From Okeania sp. SIO2B3 (GTDB lineage: Bacteria > Cyanobacteriota > Cyanobacteriia > Cyanobacteriales > Microcoleaceae), in contig NZ_JAAHGH010000003.1 in assembly GCF_010672525.1 (NCBI RefSeq), positions 91,921 to 155,920 of the forward strand: a stretch of DNA of 64,000 nucleotides, written 5' to 3'. Position numbers and translations under genes: made by a program. Shown one piece after another: positions 59,192 through 64,000 of this stretch. A model generated the notes under the pieces. The model did not search any database and had not been told where the DNA came from. It worked only from the letters and a program-made list of their open reading frames with translations. The first letter of the stretch is position 1. Each line of letters begins with the position of its first letter.

Positions 59192-59755
59192 ATGCAAAAG
59201 TTGTTGAAAGCAACCTTCAACAAAAAAGGGATATTTAATGAAGACGAAATGTTTATGCCTATTCGTATAGTTAATATTTTAGGTCGTTGCAGTACAGCGA
59301 TGTACTTTGACTGTCCTAATATCCCCGAACACCATTTTTCTGATGCCGAAATAGAAGAAGACAATCCAGACTATGATACAGGAAGATACTACTGGTTTGA
59401 TTTTGATATTGTAGGAATGGATGGATTATTGTTGCCCCTAAGAATGGTTTTTAATGAAGGTGACGCTGATTGTAATGATGGTTTTTGGGGGATTGTTTGG
59501 GAGCGTAATACAGAAGAAATTATTGCCAATATTATTAGTAGTGGTGATGGTGAAACAACGGTAGAAGCTATCTCAAAACAAGACATAAATATGTATGAAT
59601 CTCAGGAAATTTTAATTCCTACAATTTTTGATAGTGATGAGGGTTATGGTCTTTTAGATGAGATTATACCTGCTCAGGGTACAAAGCTAGAAAAAATTAT
59701 ACGTTTGACGATTCAGTTTTTCTATGAATGGAAGTTATATAACCAATCTATATGA
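59192..59755 (+). CDS. Hypothetical acidic protein
   Basis: 187 residues, strongly acidic and rich in aromatic residues (YYWFDFDIVGMDG, FWGIVWERNTEE, SDEGYGLLDEIIPAQGTKLE), no signal peptide and no membrane segment. I do not recognise a family. The composition and length recall small immunity-type proteins, but there is no toxin gene beside it to support that. The ATG at 59192 lies at the edge of the direct repeat; a later Met (MFMPIRIV, residue 20) is a possible start. Confidence 0.65.
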   Translation: MQKLLKATFNKKGIFNEDEMFMPIRIVNILGRCSTAMYFDCPNIPEHHFSDAEIEEDNPDYDTGRYYWFDFDIVGMDGLLLPLRMVFNEGDADCNDGFWGIVWERNTEEIIANIISSGDGETTVEAISKQDINMYESQEILIPTIFDSDEGYGLLDEIIPAQGTKLEKIIRLTIQFFYEWKLYNQSI

Positions 59756-59887
59756 AGAGAAATGATGGTATAAAATTCATAGATGATGATGATGAATTAG
59801 AGGATTAACTGAATTGAAAAATTGCCTGCTCGAACAAAATAGTCGGTAGTCTCAATTGAAATGGAAATTCAACTTTAATCTGTTATT

Positions 59888-59995
59888 ATTAGACATCTCC
59901 AGAAAAGAGGGAGTAGGGAGTAAGGAGTAGGAGGAAAGGATTGATAATTTCTGTGCAATAATTGATTTGATATTTTATTATTAGAGATGTCTATT
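59888..59995. repeat. MITE-D copy
   Basis: ATTAGACATCTCC ... TTAGAGATGTCTATT, 108 bp, with AGTAGGGAGTAAGGAGTAGG inside. Confidence 0.7.
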
Positions 59996-60024
59996 GTGTG
60001 ACTATTTGTATCCTTTTTACTAAG

Positions 60025-60255
60025 TAGGGCTTGCTGATTAATTCTAAAAGTATTGACTGATATTGGTTTTAGCTTTTTAGAGTTGAAAAAAATACCAGCT
60101 TTTGGGTGGAAAAAGCTCATGCATGCTAGTATTTTGGGATGATTATGGCAGAAAAATTGAGAGACAATTCTTACTCCTACCTGCTCCTTCATTCCCCTAA
60201 CTCCTCTCTCCTGTTTCCTACCCCAACAAAAAGACTTTCCATACGCAAACCCTAA
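60025..60255. repeat. MITE-A copy (inverted)
   Basis: TAGGGCTTGCTGATTAATTC ... CCATACGCAAACCCTAA, 231 bp. Confidence 0.88.
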
Positions 60256-60723
60256 GTAGTAAAAATTCAGTCAAAGTAATTCAGAGTAAAATAAAATAAT
60301 TCTATTTTACTATAAAATTTTCCCGAAATATCCTAATTTTAATTATCTTTTTATTTTGGGTTTAATACCAAGCGTGATAAATGTTTGCTACAAATAGTTA
60401 GGGTATTTCTTAGGAGTCGGGAGTCAGCGAGTCAGAATGAATGGCTTCAATACGATTTTTTAGGTCATAAATTCTCTTTTTTGTCAAAGGGACATTTCTT
60501 GCAAAATCTTTCGGCCGCGTCAGCGGAAGGGAGTTCTATCGCACTTATTATTCGTAATATTCTTTTTTCAAATTGGTATAATACCTCGCTGTCTACACAG
60601 TGTTTACAATTGCTTAGAGTTTGAGTCCCCATCCATTTTTTCCTTCTTCCTTTTTTCTTCTTCCTTTTTTCTTCTTCCTTCTTCCTTCTTCCTTCTTCCT
60701 TCTTCAAGGGGATTTTTTGTTTC
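60256..60723. other. Non-coding stretch with a pyrimidine tandem repeat
   Basis: CTTCTTCC units run from about 60640 to 60705, immediately after the LpxB-related gene on the minus strand. No gene. Confidence 0.55.
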
Positions 60724-61941
60724 CTATTCCCTAGTTAAATATTGCATTAAATAATCAGCTATTTTCTCACTGCCACCAGGTCTGCCCATCCTTTCAATAC
60801 CATTATGAATACAAGCTTCTAAATACTCCTTATCTGCCAAAGTTTCTTTTACTTTTTGAGCTGCTTCTTGCAGAATAAAATTATTAGCCTGCTGTTTACC
60901 AATAACCTGTACTGAACAACCTAAAAGTCTGGTTTGAGCTTCCGCAAACCGATAAGTAAATGAAGGACCTTCACCAGGAATAGTAATGACAGGTTTTCCT
61001 AATCCTACCGCTTGTTCAATTGCAGTTCCTGCCATCCCAATTACCAAATTTGATTGTTGTAAAATATCGGCAAAAGCATCCTCATAACAAATTACTTCTA
61101 TCCCACATTCCTTAGTTAAAAATGTTAATTTACCTCCTTGATATTGCCAATTTTCTGAAGTAGCTGTTCCTGGGGAATTTTGTGCCAAGGCTTCTAATTC
61201 AGATATTAAAATAGGAACAGCAGCTACTCGAAACTGACAAATATTTTCTCCCATAACTTTAAAAATTTCTCTGACTAATTTAAGTAGCAAAGATAAATTT
61301 CTGCCAGCTTCGGGTAAACGAGAACCAGGTAAAATACCAATAGTAAATAATTCAGGTTTAAGCTGTAAATCTTTTCCTGTAGAAATTAAATTATCCATCA
61401 CAGGCGTACCAACAAATTCTGCCTTTTTTATTCCTTGTCGGTTTAAATCTGTTGCAGTCAAAGTATCTCTAACAAAAACTTTTAAACATCTAGAATTATT
61501 CAGTAACTTTGGCAATATTAAACCCAAATTAATTCGACCTTCATAATAACTAGAATCAGCTGAAAGAAACACCACATAAGGCAACTTTGTCCAATAAGCG
61601 ATCGCTGCAACTACAATATCTCCAGTAGCCATAACTAAATCGCAGTTTTTCGCAAATTGCCGAACTATTTGTAACTGTCGCCAAGTTAAACTAATTAATC
61701 CCTGTCCCAAGTCTTTAAATAATAATAAAGGGTTCAAATAAAAAAAACCCCCTGATGGCATATTTGCTGTGGGGCTAATAATTGGTATTCCTAAATTTTT
61801 ATAGTTATTACCAGCACCAACAATAGGCATAGCTGATATAGTTGTATCTGAAGAAATTTTTGTAAAAGCTTTAATAATTTGACAATTATGTGTATCTTCT
61901 CCATGACCATTACTTAAAAACAGTATATTTTTTGTTTTCAT
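60724..61941 (-). CDS. LpxB-related glycosyltransferase (lipid-A-disaccharide synthase-like)
   Basis: 405 residues from the chosen start ATG at 61941 (MKTKNILFLSNGHGEDTHNC). The frame extends 11 codons further upstream to 61974, but those codons run into MITE-E, so the shorter form is preferred. GT-B fold: NGHGEDTHN in the acceptor domain, LSADSSYYEGR, then donor domain with IGILPGSRLPEAGRN, VIGMAGTAIEQAVGLGKPVI and PGEGPSFTYRFAEAQ. This cyanobacterial family is annotated as LpxB-related; true LpxB makes lipid A disaccharide, but the substrate of this group is not established. The 3' end was copied to 58812-58990 and 53741. Confidence 0.9.
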   Translation of the reverse strand: MKTKNILFLSNGHGEDTHNCQIIKAFTKISSDTTISAMPIVGAGNNYKNLGIPIISPTANMPSGGFFYLNPLLLFKDLGQGLISLTWRQLQIVRQFAKNCDLVMATGDIVVAAIAYWTKLPYVVFLSADSSYYEGRINLGLILPKLLNNSRCLKVFVRDTLTATDLNRQGIKKAEFVGTPVMDNLISTGKDLQLKPELFTIGILPGSRLPEAGRNLSLLLKLVREIFKVMGENICQFRVAAVPILISELEALAQNSPGTATSENWQYQGGKLTFLTKECGIEVICYEDAFADILQQSNLVIGMAGTAIEQAVGLGKPVITIPGEGPSFTYRFAEAQTRLLGCSVQVIGKQQANNFILQEAAQKVKETLADKEYLEACIHNGIERMGRPGGSEKIADYLMQYLTRE

Positions 61942-61959
61942 AATTATTATTGAGATAAA

Positions 61960-62102
61960 TATAGCAATTCCCAAAAAGCGTGAGGTACAAAATTTTAGGT
62001 TTGAGGGAATAGGGAATAGGGAACAGGGAAGAGGGAATAGGGAACAGGAAATAAAAAGACAAAAAGATAACTGTATCTCACTAATTTGAGAAACGCTATA
62101 TA
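61960..62102. repeat. MITE-E copy 2, carrying an AGGGAATAGGGAAC tandem repeat
   Basis: TATAGCAATTCCCAAAAAGC ... TGAGAAACGCTATATA, reverse of 37191-37310. The central insert is AGGGAATAGGGAACAGGG-type where copy 1 has TTGCCTG. The element begins 18 bp before the start codon of the LpxB-related gene. Confidence 0.75.
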
Positions 62103-62540
62103 AATTTTTTAAGTTTTCCCATTGTCAAAATTAAACACAAGAAGGATTCAAGAAGTCAGAAATCACAAGTTTTTTTGTGGAGCATTCGGACCGAAAGTCA
62201 GAAGTTAAAATTAGTGGGAGGTTGTTACTCCACACTAATTTCCAACCGCTAAAATGAGATTTATAGCAGGGGTTACGTCATCCTATTTTTCAGTCTAGAA
62301 ATAGAGAGTATTAACCTAAAATTATTGCGGGAAAAAACTTCTGAATTGTGACTTCCTATTTCTGACTTTCCATGTGTTATACTGCACAAACTAGCCCAGA
62401 GATAAGGTCAATTTAAAAATATATTTCAACCGCTTTTATCAAAAAAGTAAAGTTCAAAGAAAATCACCTTATATCACTTTATTTATCAAATTTAAAATTG
62501 TTAGAATTAGTACTTATAATTTTCAAATAATTTTTAAATT
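62103..62540. other. Divergent intergenic region upstream of corA
   Basis: No gene; short repeats of GAAGTCAGAAATCA type (62150-62210). The corA promoter should lie near 62400-62540. Confidence 0.4.
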
Positions 62541-63707
62541 ATGGCACATTCAATCAATGTACAACCTAATCCTCATGAATTACCTTCAGAGGAAGAAGAA
62601 TCTTATGTTGACTATTATTATGACGATCCAGAATATTTACCTGGAACTCTTGATTTAGAACCTGATGCTCCACCACCAGAAATTGCTCTAATAGATTATA
62701 CAGAAAATATAGCTACCAGAATAAAAATAGTAAACCCAGAAGTTTGTATTTCCTACCTCAAATCAGATTCAATTTCTTGGATTAATCTACTTGGTTTAGG
62801 CAATAAAACATCTTGGCAACAGATGGCAAAAGTATTTCAAATACATCCTCTGAGTGTTGGAGATATTGTTAATGTACCACAAAGACCTAAAGTTATACAT
62901 GACAAAAATCAACTCATAATTATTGCCTGGATGGTAAGAATAAAATCAGATTCAGAACCATTTGACAAAGAGCAAGTCAGTATTATATTAGGAGAAAAAC
63001 ATTTAATTACAGTCCAAGAAAATCCTGAATATGATTGTCTCAAACCTGTACGAGAAAGAATCAAAAATAATCGAGGAATTATTCGGAAACAAAAAGTAGA
63101 TTATTTAGCTTACTCTCTAGTAGATACAATTATTGATGGATTTTTTCCTGTATTAGAAGAATATGGAGAATGGATAGAGATATTAGAAGATGAAGTAGTA
63201 TTTAAACCAGACCGTCATACCATGCAAAAAATCTATAAACTGAGGCGAGAATTATTAACACTACGTCGAGCTATTTGGTCATCAAGAGAAGCACTTAATA
63301 TTCTGATTCGAGATGGTAGTAATTTAATAAATCCTGATGTATTGGTTTATTTTAGAGACTGTTATGAACATACAATTCAACTCAGAGATATAGTAGAAAC
63401 TTACAGAGATTTAGCTTCTGATTTAATGGATATTTATTTGTCTTCTGTCAATAATAAAATGAATGAAGTAATGAAGCTACTAACTGTTATTTCATCAATT
63501 TTTATTCCATTAACTTTTATCGCTGGAGTTTATGGGATGAATTTTGACCCAGCAGAATCTCCTTGGAATATGCCAGAATTAGAGTGGTATTATGGTTATC
63601 CTCTTTGCTTAGTAACCATGTTTTTTACTGCTATTAGTTTGATTTACTTCTTTTGGCGAAGAAGATGGTTTGAAAATCTGTCAACTACTATCGAAGCAGA
63701 AGATTAG
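62541..63707 (+). CDS. corA: CorA-type magnesium/cobalt transporter
   Basis: 388 residues, inner-membrane pentameric divalent-cation channel. The long N-terminal cytoplasmic domain includes an acidic tyrosine-rich start (EEEESYVDYYYDDPEYLPG), the alpha/beta part (HPLSVGDIVNVPQRPKVIHD), and the long stalk helix with KIYKLRRELLTLRRAIWSSR. Two C-terminal membrane helices follow (about 320-380). The selectivity motif YGMNF sits at the end of TM1 (FIAGVYGMNFDPAESPWNMP), with the Glu/Pro-rich loop after it. It ends in a basic stretch (WRRRWF). Length is typical of the bacterial long form. Monocistronic. Confidence 0.95.
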   Translation: MAHSINVQPNPHELPSEEEESYVDYYYDDPEYLPGTLDLEPDAPPPEIALIDYTENIATRIKIVNPEVCISYLKSDSISWINLLGLGNKTSWQQMAKVFQIHPLSVGDIVNVPQRPKVIHDKNQLIIIAWMVRIKSDSEPFDKEQVSIILGEKHLITVQENPEYDCLKPVRERIKNNRGIIRKQKVDYLAYSLVDTIIDGFFPVLEEYGEWIEILEDEVVFKPDRHTMQKIYKLRRELLTLRRAIWSSREALNILIRDGSNLINPDVLVYFRDCYEHTIQLRDIVETYRDLASDLMDIYLSSVNNKMNEVMKLLTVISSIFIPLTFIAGVYGMNFDPAESPWNMPELEWYYGYPLCLVTMFFTAISLIYFFWRRRWFENLSTTIEAED

Positions 63708-64000
63708 GAGATATTCATAGCCAATAATTTCTTAAAATTGTTTGGGCAATTAATTTTTGATAATATACCAATCCAACATTATTTGTAAAAAATCTCAGGA
63801 TATATAAAAACTCTAAAACTTTCACCGAAAAATCGTGATCTAAAGCCTCCCATTTTCAGGGGAGAAAAAAAGAGAATTCCGTATTTTCTTGCCTCCATAT
63901 TGCAGAGGTACTGTTAACGAAGTCAGAAGTCAGAATTCAGAATTCAGAAGTTAACCCACCCCTACTTCCCCTCCCCTCCTGGGAGGGGTTAGGGGTGGGT
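63708..64000. other. Non-coding end of the window
   Basis: Partial MITE-C (ATCTAAAGCCTCCCATTTTC at about 63839) and GTCAGAATTCAGAATTCAGA short repeats. No gene. Confidence 0.5.

Noticed and set aside
59192..59755. Toxin-immunity or contact-inhibition immunity gene
   Set aside because: Composition is suggestive, but there is no toxin gene or recognised immunity motif nearby.
1..64000. tRNA or rRNA genes
   Set aside because: No T-arm GGTTCRANTCC consensus with a matching acceptor stem was seen by eye; a covariance scan would be needed to be certain.

Overview
The window comes from a cyanobacterium. It carries genes found only in oxygenic phototrophs of this kind (petC-petA for the cytochrome b6f complex, psbC and a psbD fragment, psbU, btpA, a GUN4-domain gene, DUF3067) and HIP1 octamers (GCGATCGC). 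The DNA is AT-rich, sparsely coding and crowded with insertion-sequence relics and short dispersed repeats. That resembles filamentous non-heterocystous marine genera such as Trichodesmium or Okeania, but the genus is an inference from style only. I saw no rRNA, tRNA or CRISPR array; tRNAs were searched for by eye only.

Layout. 1-3.3 kb: 3' part of an ApeA-like HEPN gene, then an SLH/OprB porin. 3.3-9.3 kb: petC and petA on the minus strand between three broken TnpB loci. 9.4-13.9 kb: DUF3067, a csaA-like relic, an aldo/keto reductase pseudogene cut by a group II intron relic, an MscS channel with a cyclic-nucleotide domain, and a TnpB relic. 13.9-19.8 kb: tatC, gpsA, a UspA protein and two dead IS5-type elements. 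20.6-32.2 kb: two secreted proteins sharing a leader, an ABC exporter, a SpoIIAA-like protein, an AEC permease, a dipeptidase broken by one stop codon, a small membrane protein, a GUN4 protein and an SGNH hydrolase. 34-36.5 kb: btpA and a frameshifted IS630. 38.2-44.9 kb: a CHASE2-PAS-GGDEF diguanylate cyclase, a small secreted protein, psbU, and psbC preceded by only the last 55 codons of psbD joined to a TnpB relic. 45.4-52.5 kb: another TnpB pseudogene, a VanX-type dipeptidase, an RTX protein, an AraC regulator and two tiny membrane proteins. 52.6-64 kb: an LRR protein, a one-module NRPS (C-A-T-TE) of visibly higher GC lying between direct repeats, a hypothetical protein, an LpxB-related glycosyltransferase and a CorA transporter.

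Functional links. Photosynthesis is the main theme: petC/petA, psbC, psbU, btpA and possibly GUN4. The Rieske protein carries a twin-arginine leader, and tatC lies 7 kb away. Most other genes are single transcription units separated by 0.3-1.6 kb of repeats.

The most distinctive content is the repeat population. At least six families of small inverted-repeat elements (MITE-like) and one family of about 25-bp GC-rich dispersed repeats can be read directly. For one MITE family and several short repeats, filled and empty sites are both present in the window, so insertion points and a TAA target duplication can be deduced. All eight TnpB loci are broken.
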